The notes under the pieces: model-generated
What the model was told of the DNA's origin: nothing
Databases searched by the model: none
The model's input: only the letters and a program-made list of their open reading frames with translations
Assembly (NCBI GenBank): GCA_017979445.1
Contig: CM030704.1
Coordinates: forward strand, 18,487,219 to 18,551,218
Direction: 5' to 3'
Length of the DNA stretch: 64,000 nt
DNA from: Akebia trifoliata
Taxonomy: Eukaryota > Streptophyta > Magnoliopsida > Ranunculales > Lardizabalaceae
Translations under genes and position numbers: made by a program
In this document: positions 49,490-61,547 of the stretch, piece after piece
Position numbering within the stretch: the first letter of the stretch is position 1
Layout: each line of letters begins with the position of its first letter

Positions 49490-49810
49490 TTAAGTTATAA
49501 AGTTGTCTGTCGTCCTATCTAAATTTGATTGGATAAAAGAAATTTTTGAATACCTCAAGCGCATTAATGAATTAACTAATAATCTGATAGATTTCTCTCC
49601 TGAATAAGAAGATAAGTGTCGGGCTCAACTTTTAATCGAGAAAGCAAAGGTCATTGACCTCAGAACAAAAAATAATTCTCAAGAAATTAAAATAGAAACC
49701 ATCTTATCCTTAGAGGAAAACGATGGGATAATGAATTTACTCAGAAATTTCAAAAGACTTGTTCGCGTGATCATATGAGGATATGTTAGGTGCAAGCTTA
49801 GGTGTTATCC
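49490..49810 (+). pseudogene. Degenerate coding-like segment of element A, unidentified
   Basis: One frame reads LSKFDWIKEIFEYLKRINEL, then CRAQLLIEKAKVIDL and LLRNFKRLVRV, with stops between. It looks like a charged, helix-rich protein. Element B has a matching segment at 54480-54790 on the other strand, so it belonged to the family. I do not recognise the domain. Confidence 0.45.
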
Positions 49811-49924
49811 GACATGGAATAGATACTCGCTCGATGAAATGAAAATACCAATGAGATAAAAAAAAAAGATGTTATAAAATGTATCAGTATTGGACTTGGA
49901 CTTTTTAACATGGTGGAGCTCACA

Positions 49925-50345
49925 GAATAGATTACTATACTTAGACCAACGGAGCAATTAAAGCAGTCAATAAGATTCTTAAAATGATAATCAGGAAAAT
50001 GTGTCAATCACATCAGGATTGATAGAGAAATTACTAGTTGCATTATAGGCGTATTATACTTCAATACAGTCTTCCACTACAACTATTCCTTACTCTCTAG
50101 TATATGACATGGAAGAAGTCATACCAGTTGATACGGAAATCCCGTATCTCCAGGTCTTGATGAAAAGTGAATTATTAAAAATAGACTGAGTCTGTTATTG
50201 GTACGAAGAAATAAATTTAATTGGAAAAAATCACTTAAAGTTTTGTACCACGTGAAAACTTATCAGAAACAAGTCACTGGCACGTTTGACAAGAAAGTCA
50301 AAGTTCACCACTTACAAGTCCAAGATTTAACCATCAGACTTCAAA
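49925..50345 (+). pseudogene. Integrase relic of element A (C-terminal half)
   Basis: Fragments in shifting frames read TEQLKQSIRFLK, DWIEKLLVALWAYYTSIQSS, PYSLVYDMEEVIPVDTEIPY and FDKKVKVHHLQVQDL. These match the end of the Tat/Ogre integrase core and its C-terminal domain. Gag, protease and reverse transcriptase are absent between leader and integrase, so a large internal deletion happened in or before this copy. It breaks off near 50454 where element B begins. Confidence 0.85.
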
Positions 50346-50454
50346 GAAAATTGAACACCCCTCATCGACCATAAAAGGAAGTCTAAACTTAATTGTAGAG
50401 ATTCATTAATCAGCAAGGAAATAATACTTTGAAAAATCATCAGATTTCAAAGAG

Positions 50455-51255
50455 ATTTTTGGAGAAGCCCCCTTAATTATATTTTAATTCTTTAGGCCCC
50501 GAGATGGAGGGGTCTTTTAATAAATATCAGTTGGTTCCACTTAAATAAGTGGGCAACCATCAATAATTTTGTCTGAGGGCTTGATTGATTAATTTTCTTA
50601 GTTCGGATTTTTAAATTAATTTTATTATGATTTTACTTTACGTTAATTAATTTTTTATTTATTAATTTTAAAATTTTAAATTGTTAAAATTGGAAAATTA
50701 CTATTTTACCCCCGAAGAGAACTTTTGTGTTGAGGAGTCGTTTTTCGATGTTTTTGAATGTTTTGAAATCTGTTTTTCGTAAGAAATTCGATGGGATTAT
50801 CGGTTTGTGTTATCCATGAATTTTTTTGGTATGAAATGATTGTGAACCCTATGAAGAGCATTTTCGTAATTTTATCGAATTTGGTGAAAATTGGCAGAAT
50901 GATTTATTTGGTTTTACTTTGTTGTTTATATGTTTGAAAGGATTTTCTAAGTATAAGGGGGGCTCTAAGGATGTTTTGATGTTAGGGGTATTTTGGTAAT
51001 TTGATCATTTTTTAGTGATTTTTATCGTAAAGTTTCTTTTTATTTGTAAAATGATGATTTCTATATTTTTGGGGTTATATTTTCCTAACATAGCGTGGTT
51101 TCTACAGTTTTGTTAGTTTGAGATACCTCATCCGAATTTCTAAAACATATCTAGTAACAAAATAGAGCATTAGAATAATCATCCATCATTGGGAACCGTC
51201 GTAATCAGGTTGACGAGTTGACTAATCAGGCAAGTGCAAAAATGGGGGGTTTACA
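50455..51255 (-). mobile_element. 3' LTR of element B, truncated
   Basis: On the minus strand it starts TGTAAACCCCCCATTTTTGC at 51255 and follows the family LTR for about 800 bp, then ends abruptly in element A integrase DNA. A purine-rich AAAAAAGGACATT lies just upstream in element sense. Confidence 0.85.
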
Positions 51256-51512
51256 AATGTCCTTTTTTGACAAAGGGTTGAAGCAAACTAGATAGCAAAT
51301 CCATTTTGCTAGATAGTACGATATCCGAATGTCAAAGTTAGTGACAGTTCATTTTACAGCCTGATTTAGCAATTCGTTGGGGGCATTTGACTCCTTGAAG
51401 GTAAAACTCTTCCCAAACTAAAAGGTGTCAGGTCCTTCAATGCGAGCTCTTACTGATGATGTCAAATCCTTGAATTTTAGAAAATTCTCCTTAACAAAAA
51501 GTGCAATGTGTG
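51256..51512 (-). other. 3' untranslated region of element B near the LTR
   Basis: Includes the probable polypurine tract AAAAAAGGA at 51256-51270 (minus strand). Nothing else recognised. Confidence 0.55.
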
Positions 51513-52245
51513 TATTTAAGATCTAAGATAAATCTCAGAGGGTCTGAGCATAAACTAAGCAAAATCCGAGAAAACCTTCGACGGTATTTGAGCAAAATCC
51601 GAGAAAACCCTCAGCGGTATCTAAACAAAATCTGAGAAAATCCTCGACGATATCTAAGCAAAATCGAGGAAACCCTCGACGATATCTGAGCAAAATCTAA
51701 GAAAACCGTCAGCGGTATCTGAGCAAAATTCGAGATAATCCTCGGTGGCATCTGAGCAAAATCTGAGAAACCTTCGACGGTATCTGAGTAAAATTCGAGA
51801 AAAGGTATCTGAGCAAAATCCGAGATAACCCTCGGCGGCATTTGAGCAAAATCCGAGAAAATATTTGACGGTATCTGAGCAAAATCTGAGAAACCCTCGA
51901 CGGTATCTAGGAAAATTTGAGAAAATCCTCAGTAATATCTAAGCAAAATCCAAGATAACCCTCGGCGGCATCAAAGAAAAATTCGAAAAAACCCTTGGCG
52001 ATTTTTAAACAAAATCCAAGAAACCCTCGACGGTATTTGAGCAAAATCTGAGAAATCCTCGGTGGTATCTGAGCAAAATCAAATTCAAGAAACCCTCGAC
52101 AGTATTTGAGCAAAATCCGAGAAACCCTCGACAATATCTGAGTTAAATCTGAGAAAACCCTCGACAGTATCTGTGCAAAATCCGAGAAAATCATCGGCGG
52201 TATCTGAGCAAAATCCTAGAAAACCCTTAGTAGTATCTGAGAAAT
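51513..52245 (-). repeat. 32-33-bp minisatellite, about 22 copies, in element B 3' region
   Basis: The repeated block is ATCTGAGCAAAATCCGAGAA followed by AACCCTCGACGGT, with scattered changes and some shortened units. Open frames at 51611-51841 and 51907-52194 only reflect the repeat. Confidence 0.92.
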
Positions 52246-53885
52246 AATGAATAAATCTAGGAAAGAATGGATGAATCTGAGACAGAATGAATAAATCTGG
52301 GAAGGAATCAATGAATCTGGAAAATAAATAATGCCCTATCTCCTATTCTATATGAAAGAGTAATGAGTTAATCTCTTGATAAAATCAAATATAAGATTAG
52401 AAACGCTTCTGTTTAAATCTCAAGGTTTTTTCAAAAATTTTATGTACTCAAAACCTTAATTTTAATTTCCTTTGAACCTCGGGGACTTTCAAAAAATTAC
52501 TATCAAGAGGGTAACCTTCAATTCGGGGTTCCCATTATCCTTTAGGATTAACATTGATCAGACTTGAGAACAAAAATGCCCCTAGTTTGACAGGAAACAT
52601 TGCATTGGAGATAATTGAACATAGTTTTTTTTTATTTTAAAAATGCCCCCAGTGTAAGGAGAAAAATTACATGCTATAAAAAAATAGAAGTTCCACTTAT
52701 TACGTAAGTGTGAAGTATTTGATTACCACAAGCGCAATAAAGATTACCTTTTGATTTTGACTTTTTATATTGAAGATATTGACTCAGGCTTAAGAGAACA
52801 AAGTATTTCCTTTTGTGATTCATTATAGAATCCACCATTTTTCATCTTGGTTCACTTGGAGAAGTAAAAAAAATTTTAGATCAATCGTAAACGATGCTCG
52901 TGACTTCTGAGTCTTTACTTGGTTATTCAGGTATTGAAACTTGGTTATTCAGACTTCTAATGTTTCGGCTCAGACCGCCCTTTCAGCTTTTCAACTCAAT
53001 AGAGATCTTCTTCTATTTTTCGTCCTAACTTTTGCCTAGATCTATTTTTCAGGTTTTCGATCTAACGAGCTTTATATTTTTTATTTTTTTGCTCTGATTG
53101 TTGCCAAGGCTGTCCTTTCAGATTTTCAACCTCGCGGGCTTGCCTTAATTTTTTCCTAAGTATTTTTTTTCTTTGCGCTAATTGTTGTCAAAATCGTCCT
53201 TTCGGATTTTCAACTTTGCGAGCTTGCCTTAATTTTTGTCACATTTCCAGGTTTTCAACTTAGCAGGTTTTTTTCCTTTTTAAATTTTTGGAGTTACTGT
53301 CCGATTATGCTTTGCTACCTTCCTTGACTTTTCCACACGGTACTTAGGAAGACTTTCATGGGTCAGCTTAGGACTGGGTATAAAAGAAATGAATGCCCAC
53401 ACGATACTTAGGAGGGCTCAAAAACCCAAATGCCCCTTGTGTGGTATTTCTTTTAAATTTTTTTCTTTTTCTTTGAATTTTCGTCCCCATTCTGACAATA
53501 TTTTTTTTTCTGGATTTTTTTGTGGGGGAATGTAATTTTTTGTGTGGTTGGGCCTGAAGTAACTTCTCAGGTTGCCTACGTACCCCAGAATTTTGGGATC
53601 AGACCAAATCGTAGTTCGAATTTTCCCTCCCCTAGGTTAGGTGATCAGGCTGAGAAAGAAAAATGCATTTTTTTTATAAAAAAAAAAAGGCTACAAAAGG
53701 TTGAGAAAGGAGATATTGAACTGGGTAACAGATAATTGATTCGATTGAAGATGGCCTCCTTAAATATACTATCGCTTGATTTGGTCAAGGTTTGTTAATT
53801 CTGGTAGTTCAATTCCATCATGATCTTAAAGTTTGACGGTTTTTCCAAACGGTATTTCCTTAATGAATTAATCTCTCCAATTGGG
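52246..53885 (-). other. 3' region of element B with degenerate repeats
   Basis: A weaker repeat at about 52960-53260 contains CCTTTCGGATTTTCAACTTT and GCGAGCTTGCCTTAATTTTT about every 90 bp. The block AGGTTGCCTACGTACCCC near 53570 resembles motifs common in Tat/Ogre non-coding regions. No gene is seen. Confidence 0.6.
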
Positions 53886-54335
53886 TTCAGACTTCTTCCT
53901 ATAATCGATAAGGAGTACTTAATTTTCTTTGAAGTCTAATGGTTAAATCCTTGACTTGTAAGTGGCGAACTTTAAGTTATTTTTTCTTCAATAAATTTTA
54001 ACTCTTTGTACCCAATAACGAGCCTAGTATGCTTCTAGCAATTGACTTTCCATCAAGGCCTTGAGATACGGGATTTCCCTTTCAACTGGTAAGACTGTTT
54101 ATGTACCCCTATAGTGTGAATGGTAACTTCTCTAACTAATCTCGATGTGTTTGATAAATTTTCTTGATGATTATTTTGGGATTTTTTATTGACTGCTTCA
54201 ACATTTCCATTAGTCTGAGAACGTAGAGAGATGATTTGTGATGCTGGATCTTGAACTTTAAACACAGAGTAATCATCGACTTTGAAATGTGACCCATCAT
54301 CAGAGACTAATTCCAAAGGTACCCTGTATCGACTT
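53886..54335 (-). pseudogene. Integrase relic of element B
   Basis: On the minus strand PLELVSDDGSHFKVDD keeps the second Asp region of the DDE core, and SQTNGNVEAVNKK keeps the Glu region. KFKIQHHKSS appears in the neighbouring frame, so there is a frameshift. Fragments further on read EREIPYLKALMESQLLEAY and match element A. It is the same type of deleted Tat element. Confidence 0.87.
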
Positions 54336-54479
54336 ATGGCATTTGCTTTGATGAACTTTGCAACTTAAGATGCAGAGAGGACAACATTGTCGTGTTTTGT
54401 AACGTTTTCTTTGGTCTCATTAGTATTTTCATTCTATCGAGCGAATATCTATTCCATGTCAGATAACACCCAAGCTTGC

Positions 54480-54790
54480 ACCCAACATATCCTCATCAGA
54501 TCATGCGAACAGGTTTTTTGAAATTTCTGAGTAATCTCCTCGTGTTCCTTTAGAGAGATGATGGTTTCTATCTGAATTTCTCTAGAAATTATTTTCTGTT
54601 CCGAGGTCAATGACCTTTGCTTTCTCGATTAAAAGTTGATCCCGACTCTTATCTTCTTATTAAGGAGAAAAATCTATCCTTGAAATCAGATTAGTAGTTA
54701 ATTCGTTAATGCGTTCGAGGTATTCAAAATTTTCCTTTATTCAGCTAGGTGACAGACACTTTTCTAAACTTGGCAAACGAACTCGACTCA
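54480..54790 (-). pseudogene. Degenerate coding-like segment of element B, unidentified
   Basis: Reverse counterpart of 49490-49810 with more stops and small indels. It includes LLRNFKKPVRMI near 54520. Domain unknown. Confidence 0.4.
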
Positions 54791-56787
54791 TAAAAATAAA
54801 AGGAATAGACTCAACCTAAAGAAGACATGACCTTGCTGAAAAAAAAAACTTAAGCTAACCCAAATGACTCATGAAAACTCAAGACAAGTATCCACAACAA
54901 GCTTGATTAGGATCGATGATTGAGACGTTACTTACAACCAGCAAGACTGAGGCACTGTGATCTTCAGGGAACAACTGTGTAATTTTGAAAGATTTTGGGG
55001 TCATTACTAATGATTCACTTGGTGTTGACATTCGTTCTAATTGACCGGACTAGTAACCCTAGTAAAATGGTGATTGATTGAGCTTAGGTGCAATGATTAC
55101 CTTGTAACCCCATCCAAGGTGGATTATCAATTTTAATGTTACCCCCTTGATAACATTTTAATGAATCTTGAGATTTTATCGAATTCTGTGTACTAATCCA
55201 TTAAACAATCCATTCATGTAATGATTATTCAGAAGGAAAATAATTCCATTACACTCTTTAAAATTATTGATAAATAATGTTTTCATTGAATACAAACTTT
55301 CACAAATCAGATTATTTTTTGTAATCATTTTCTTTTGAGAAAAATATATTTTAATAATTTTTCAAGGTCCATGCAAAAAATAGATTTTTTGTAAAAATCT
55401 TTTTTTTTTCATTTAGAAAAACATATTTCAGAATTTTTCCAAAGTCCATACAAAAAATAGATCTTTTGTAAATCATTTTTCATTCATTTTCTTTTATGAC
55501 CCGAATCAGAATACCATTTTGATTTAAACGGTCCGACCAATCATAATTGTTGGACCAAGATGAACTAGATCATTATGGATCATTACCACATTTAAAATGG
55601 ATTCTTTATTGGGTTAGTGCACCCATTGACATAATAGCTTTAAATCAGGTTAAACAAAAAGTTTGAATATCTTGAAGATAAAATTGTAACTTCCTGATCT
55701 CAACAATTTCTAATGTCCATTTTCGAAAAATAACTCGGGAACACCTACCATAAGTTCTAGTTGTGACCAATAGAAGAGGTTTTTAGACTCTAGGTTCACT
55801 ACGTGCCATGCAATTTATCTGGTCACCCTTGCCCAAGTGCACCAATATACCTTTCGAGTTTACTCAATCAGACGGTACATAGTGACTTGGTTTGATATAC
55901 TGTATAGGTGATAATTTAAGACTCCAACTCAAATCTCTAAAGTAAAAAACAGTCAGTTTAATCCCCAATAACAGGTGGCACACGATGCGGAGCAAGGGCA
56001 ATCTTAAGTCACCTCTCGTCTAGAATAGATGTAGTCTATCCCCTTTATATCATTGTATATCGGGGCAGGATCTCGATTAGGAACTGATTTTAGTCAAGTA
56101 GTGCAGTTGGTGAACTTAGATTAACTTTTATACACAGTATAGGTACGAGTCTAGGGTTGATGATCAGGATATGTGACTTTGCGGCTTACAATAGGACAAA
56201 GGCTCAGGTCACTCCAGCTTCGGTGCATCAATATACCTTTTAGAGTCACCTGATCAAACGGTACTGATACCCCAGTTTTATATACCATAAAGGTACGTGA
56301 CTGGAGTTGTGATTTTCATGAATGACGTCGTATCTCACGAGGATACCGGGCCACTCACTAGTATCACGTTGGCTAGAAGGGACATGTAAGCGTACAATGC
56401 AACAATATAAACGTGCTAGTGGTGTGTGCCAAATAGGGTGAGGTGTGCCCGGGGCATTTTTTAGATGAATGGGCCCATGGGCCAGATTAAACCATACAAG
56501 CAAGGATAAATATTGATTAAGAAATAAAAAAAATATATCCATATCATTCAGTTCAAGATCAAAGCATGCACATCTCATGTATATATCAATTAATATCATA
56601 GCATTTTAGATAATCAACCAATGAATACAACACAGAATAATCAATCAGATCCAACATTGAAACAAGCACAAAAAATTCTTTTTTTTTTAAAATGAACTAA
56701 AAAAAAAACTCTTTTCTATAGTCCAATCAAAGAATCACTTTGGGCGATCCAAAACAAATTGAGATTTTAATTAACATTGAATTGAGG
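54791..56787 (-). other. Element B leader, inner part
   Basis: Reverse of the element A leader with many substitutions, including the GTACCTTTATGG and GAAAGGTATA repeat blocks near 56240-56300 and 55840-55870. No gene is seen; the 117-codon frame at 56246-56599 is not conserved in element A. Confidence 0.65.
55965..56115 (-). other. Conserved leader segment, copy 4 (element B)
   Basis: In element sense it contains GGGATAGACTACATCTATTC, GAGGTGACTTAAGATTGCCC and GTGTGCCACCTG. Same order and sense as in the other three elements. Confidence 0.7.
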
Positions 56788-56792
56788 ATGGC

Positions 56793-58005
56793 TGATGAGT
56801 GTCTCCAAACACTCAATTATACGCACATTTTCTGGATATTTATCTTGATTTTTTGTACCTATTTCTCTATATTAAGATAATAATCATGATAAGCCTCAAA
56901 CCACCACGTTGCATGTTAATTAGGCTTAATTATATATAAATAAATTCATTTACTAGATAAATCTAATTACGTGTGTTTCTTGTGCAGAAAATCAACAATT
57001 TGGAATCAAAATCTCAAGGCAAAAGCATTTGGGCCCACTTTGGAATGCCCTAACACTTTGGAATGCCCTAATCCTTAACTCATATTCTCCTCTTTTGTCT
57101 TTTTGTGCAAAGAAAAGTGGAGGCTACTTTTAGACTCTTCTACACACATTTTTCTCTATAAATAGAGCCTTCATTTCTAGAGAAAGGGTCCCATCTTGGT
57201 TCTCTTATCCAAGACTCCTTTAATCTAAGGCTCTTTGCCTATTCTCTTATTTTTTGTATTTTCATTTTCTAGTTATTTTCTTTTGGTTAACTAGTCTTGT
57301 AAGAAGTAGAAGAAGAAGAAGTTGTAATTTTCTCCATGAAATGAAGAAAAGTTCTTTCATCTCTTATCTTCCCTCTCTTGCAATGACATTAGGCTAAGTT
57401 CCCCTCCATTGGAGAGTGAAAAATCCTAGAGCAAGTTCTTGTGTTATTTCTAATTTTATGCCTTTCTTTTATTTAAAATGCTTATGAATTCTCTTTAAGT
57501 TTCTTGCACATTTTATTCTTAATATAGATACTTTATGCTTAGATTAGATCAAGATAAAGTATGCTTAAATTAGATAATTTGTAGTAAGAAGTTCTCAAGA
57601 AATTCTACTTTGTTTTTGTTCCTTTATTTCATTTTAATTGCAAAACTTTCCGATCTAAGGAGCTAACACCAAGCCCTTATGATTGAGTTATAAAAAGGCT
57701 AGAGACTAGAAATTGCTCATTAACATGTTTTAGGTAGATCCACCTCCAATGGTGTTTTAATTCATAAGTTTACTTGCTTTTAATTTCATTTACTTTAGTT
57801 TATTTTCTAGCAATTTTACATCTTCTTATAAGTTCAAAAATACAAAGAAAAACAGTTTTAATTCCTTTTAGTTAATTTGAATTTTATCTTCTTAGCTTAG
57901 CTCTATTCCTCCTTTCTCTTGGGTTCGATCCCCTACTTGCCCACAAGTAAGGTAAAACTAAGATTATTATTAACTCCGGTGAGAAGAACAACGATAGTCT
58001 CATCA
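56793..58005 (+). mobile_element. Solo LTR of the Athila family, TSD ATGGC
   Basis: 1213 bp, starting TGATGAGTGTCTCC and ending GATAGTCTCATCA, flanked by ATGGC at 56788-56792 and 58006-58010. It aligns with the Athila LTRs at 21032 and 34956. TATA box TCTATAAATAGAGCC is near 57157. It is nested in the element B leader. Confidence 0.96.
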
Positions 58006-58010
58006 ATGGC

Positions 58011-59899
58011 ATGATAGTGGTGGAAATAGGGAGTGATGAACCCCTTTTTTTTAAACAAATTGATTTTTTTAAGAAAAGAAACCCCTTTTTTAGAAAAAAA
58101 TTATAAAAGAAAAGAAATTAAAGAAATCTATTATTAATTATTACTAAACAAATTACTAAGCAAATTAAACAAATTGATTTTTTTTAAAGAAAAAAAACTA
58201 TTACTAACTATTAAAGAAACCTAAAAAAACTACCAAATAAAAATAAAATTCTATTGTCACACCAGTTTATAAGTTTAAAATAATACCAAACACTTTGATC
58301 ATGTCCTATATTTAAAAATCGGTGTGGCAATAGAAGATCATAAAGAGACCAACCAAAAACTCTTGTTAATAATTTTTTTTTTTGAATCCTCGATACCGTA
58401 TAATCAACGATGGTGTTCAACTTGATGAATACCTTTAACCAACAAATCCATCTCCATTAACACATGTTTGCGATCTTCGATCTGAGTTCTCGAATCTAAA
58501 TCCAAAAAGAAATCGAAAATGATAGAAAATGGGGTTTTTATTTTGACCTTGAAGGATTTAAAATCGATTTATCCAAAGGTCTCAATGAAGGTAGATGATA
58601 ATTCTTTTTAACCACTGCTGAAATTCAGCAAACTTAAACCATGGGGTTACCAAAGAATCTCAAATACCTTCCACATGATTTTGAAACTTACAATCGATCT
58701 GAAATTTTATCTTCATCTAAAACGATAATTATGAAATAATATCCATAGATTCATGGATGAAGTCACAAAGGTAGAATTGATTTGAAGCCTCATCTTTGGC
58801 TGAAAATGAAGACAATGATTTCTTTGGCTGCAACACCCGATTTTGGAAGGAACTTTTATCATCGAAAAAAGAATCAACTACATCAGATAGAGTTCTTTCT
58901 CTCTGTAAGTTGTGCCAAATCTGAAACGCGAGAAATTTTTATAGTAAACGTCTAAAAGAGAGATGATAAAACTCGATCACTCCTTCACGACGACAACACC
59001 AACAACTGGTTTTAAAATAGTTCTCTAAAGAAGCACCTTCAAAGATAAAACAGAGGACACTCAATTCTTCCAAATATGAAGCGTACATCACGACCATCTT
59101 CAACTAAGAGCAAATCGAAGGATACCGAGCCCTTTATTGAGATCCAATTCGAGTTCTTTCTGGTTTAAAGAAATTAGAGAATAAGGGTTTGGCGTTTTTT
59201 GGGGACAAATCAACAGAAATAAATTAGAAGAGAAAAGAGAAAAGAAAAGAAAAAAAAAAAAGGGAAACCTTGTAAGTTTCAAAATCATTTTTTTACCCCA
59301 TTTTCTTCAACGTGGACTTGTTCTATTCTCTGAGAGAGAGAGATGAAGGAGAGACGTTTCTCTCTTTTTTTCTTTGTTGACTCTTCTTTCTCATTTGAGA
59401 AGAAGATAAAAAAATTAAAAAACTTTTTCACTATCGGTACACCAAGTGTAAGTGTTGTTTTATATATATATATTTTTGCGATTTTTTTTCTTGGAATCCC
59501 CTCCTTATCACGAACAACTTTAAAAAAAATTAATGTTTCTTAGCACATCACTTAAAAATAATTTATTTTCATAACTCGCCACACATGCATAATAACGTGC
59601 TAAAAAATTTCATCCAAAAATTTTCTAAAACAAAAAAATCCATGACTCTCATCCCAACCACCATCATTCCATCATCCATTCATATGTCACTTTGAATCTT
59701 TCGTTATTTGAGGGTCATAAAAAAGTGACCTCTAATTGGACCATGAAAGAAATCAAAAATATCATATTCAAAATCTGAACAAATAATCGACAATCAAACT
59801 AAAAGAATAAAAATAAAAATAAATAAATAAAATAAAATAAAATCTAAGTTGATTTGGCAATGCCCAATATTTGGGATTTTTCAAGTTTGATCATCAAAA
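58011..59899 (-). other. Element B leader, outer part
   Basis: Non-coding DNA between the PBS and the solo LTR. It aligns in reverse with the start of the element A leader near the PBS (AAACTTGAAAAATCCCAAAT block). It contains the stem-loop at 58251-58333. No gene is seen. Confidence 0.65.
58251..58333 (-). other. Stem-loop in the element B leader
   Basis: CTATTGTCACACC at 58251-58263 pairs with GGTGTGGCAATAG at 58321-58333, with one wobble pair. It corresponds in place and sequence to the stem at 47164-47239 in element A. Confidence 0.6.
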
Positions 59900-59917
59900 T
59901 CCCCAATGGAGTCGTTA
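59900..59917 (-). other. Primer-binding site of element B, tRNA-Arg(ACG) type, mutated
   Basis: Minus-strand TAACGACTCCATTGGGGA differs from the tRNA-Arg(ACG) complement at three positions. It is one base from the LTR end. Confidence 0.82.
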
Positions 59918-59918
59918 C

Positions 59919-60455
59919 TGAAAATGCCCTCAATCCGCAGGGTATGCGTATTCGATTTTGATTTTTGAGGTTTGGGAGTCACCACCTAGTTATTACTGTC
60001 TAGGAATAGAACATTGGCTCTAAATAGATAAAAACAACTAATCTACGAATAAAAAGAAAAAACTATGGTCTAGGGATCACGTTACGGGGTTGGAAGATAT
60101 TAGGCACCAACCCCGCCCGGCAAACGTCGGTCTCTATTATTTTCCAAAAAAGATTACATTGCTAAAAAACCTAAAACCAATAAATGAAATAATAAGTAAT
60201 CCTAGATGATCACAACAATTTGTTCCTCAGAACTTCTTTTTGTCTGCAAAATAATGATTTCTATGTTTTTTGGGTAATATTTTTTTAGTATAGCGTGGTT
60301 TCTATAGTTTTGTTAGTTTGAGATACCTCATCCAAATTTTTGAAATATATCTAGTAATAAAATAGAGCATTGGAATAATCATCTATCATTGGGAACCATC
60401 GCAATCAGGTTAACGAGTTGACTAATCAGGCAAGTGCAAAAATGGGGTGTTTACA
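59919..60455 (-). mobile_element. 5' LTR of element B, internally deleted
   Basis: On the minus strand it starts TGTAAACACCCC at 60455 and ends GGCATTTTCA at 59919. Only 537 bp remain: the first about 220 bp and last about 310 bp of the family LTR are joined near 60235 (TCCTCAGAACTTCTTTTTGT). The TATA region is lost. Confidence 0.85.
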
Positions 60456-61547
60456 ATTACAAACTAATGTTCTTATTGAATTCCATACAAAATTTATTTC
60501 AAAATATTCCAAAACATCAAAAAATTACATCCCAACTCAAAAGTCCTCTTTGAAAGCAAAACGATAATTTTCCACCCCTAAACTTTGAAAATCTGAAATT
60601 AATAATTAAATTATTAATTAACGTAAAGAGAAATCTTAATAAATCAAATTAAAATTTTTGAACAAATAAATTTAATTAATTAAGCCCATGGGCTAAATTT
60701 TAAGTTATGGCTTATTTATTCAAGTGAGGCCTACCTAATATTTAATAAAGAATTCTCCACCGGGGGTCTTAAAGAATTTAGAATAATTTAATAAAGAATC
60801 CTCCATTGGACAGTTCTCCAAAATTTAAAAATTATCATTCTACGTAAGTAAAAAAAAAACTTAATTAAAATCTTATTTAAACCATTTAAGAAATTAGTTA
60901 CAGATAGACATTATCTCTAAGAGACCTAAGCAAACCATAATCTTATCAACAAAGCTCTTTAAAAAGGTATCTTCCTAATTTCATAGCCCAAGAGAAATCC
61001 TAAAAAATCAAGGTCAAAAACTTTTCAAAACCCTAAATTTGAGCCTCAAGTCAATATCTAACCTCCAAGTCCATATTTCAACATAAAACCCTCTAGAAAC
61101 TCTAAAAAAGACCCCAAAAATCTATTTAAAAAAAAACATCTAGATTTAGAAGAAGAAAGTCTCATATCAAAGATTGAAAGTAGATTTAAAAATAAAGATA
61201 AAACGAGAAGATTCACACTAGGAATGCTCACTGTCAACTTCTGAGGGAATCGACCGTCACAATCACTCAGGTAAAGAAAAATTAATATTTTATTTTATTT
61301 TTATTATGAATTTAAGTCATTTTTTACAATGTAAATATTTGAGAAGAGTAGAAACCAGCTTTCGTCTGGCAAGATTGGTGCCTGACACCTTTCAATCTCA
61401 TAACCTGGTCTTCGTACTTAAAATCTATTCATAGTTTAATATTTTTTATCCGTTTAGAGTCATCATTGGTTCATAGACCATTAAACTAGATGGCGACTCC
61501 CAAAAAAGAAAAAGCAGATCCATACCCGTGGATCGAGGGTACTTTCA
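60456..61547 (+). mobile_element. LTR fragment of the A/B family, plus strand
   Basis: Corresponds to about the last 1.09 kb of the family LTR, from the equivalent of 13965 to the end (GGATCGAGGGTACTTTCA). No PBS follows. It meets the element B LTR head to head. It could be what remains of the 3' LTR of element A. Confidence 0.8.

Noticed and set aside
56246..56599. 117-codon frame on the minus strand
   Set aside because: The aligned region in element A (47650-48000) does not keep the frame, so it is a chance frame in leader DNA.
57920..57945. GGGTTCGATCCCC resembling a tRNA T-loop / B box
   Set aside because: It lies in the conserved 3' part of an Athila LTR (also at 21110 and 35030), and no cloverleaf or A box is present.
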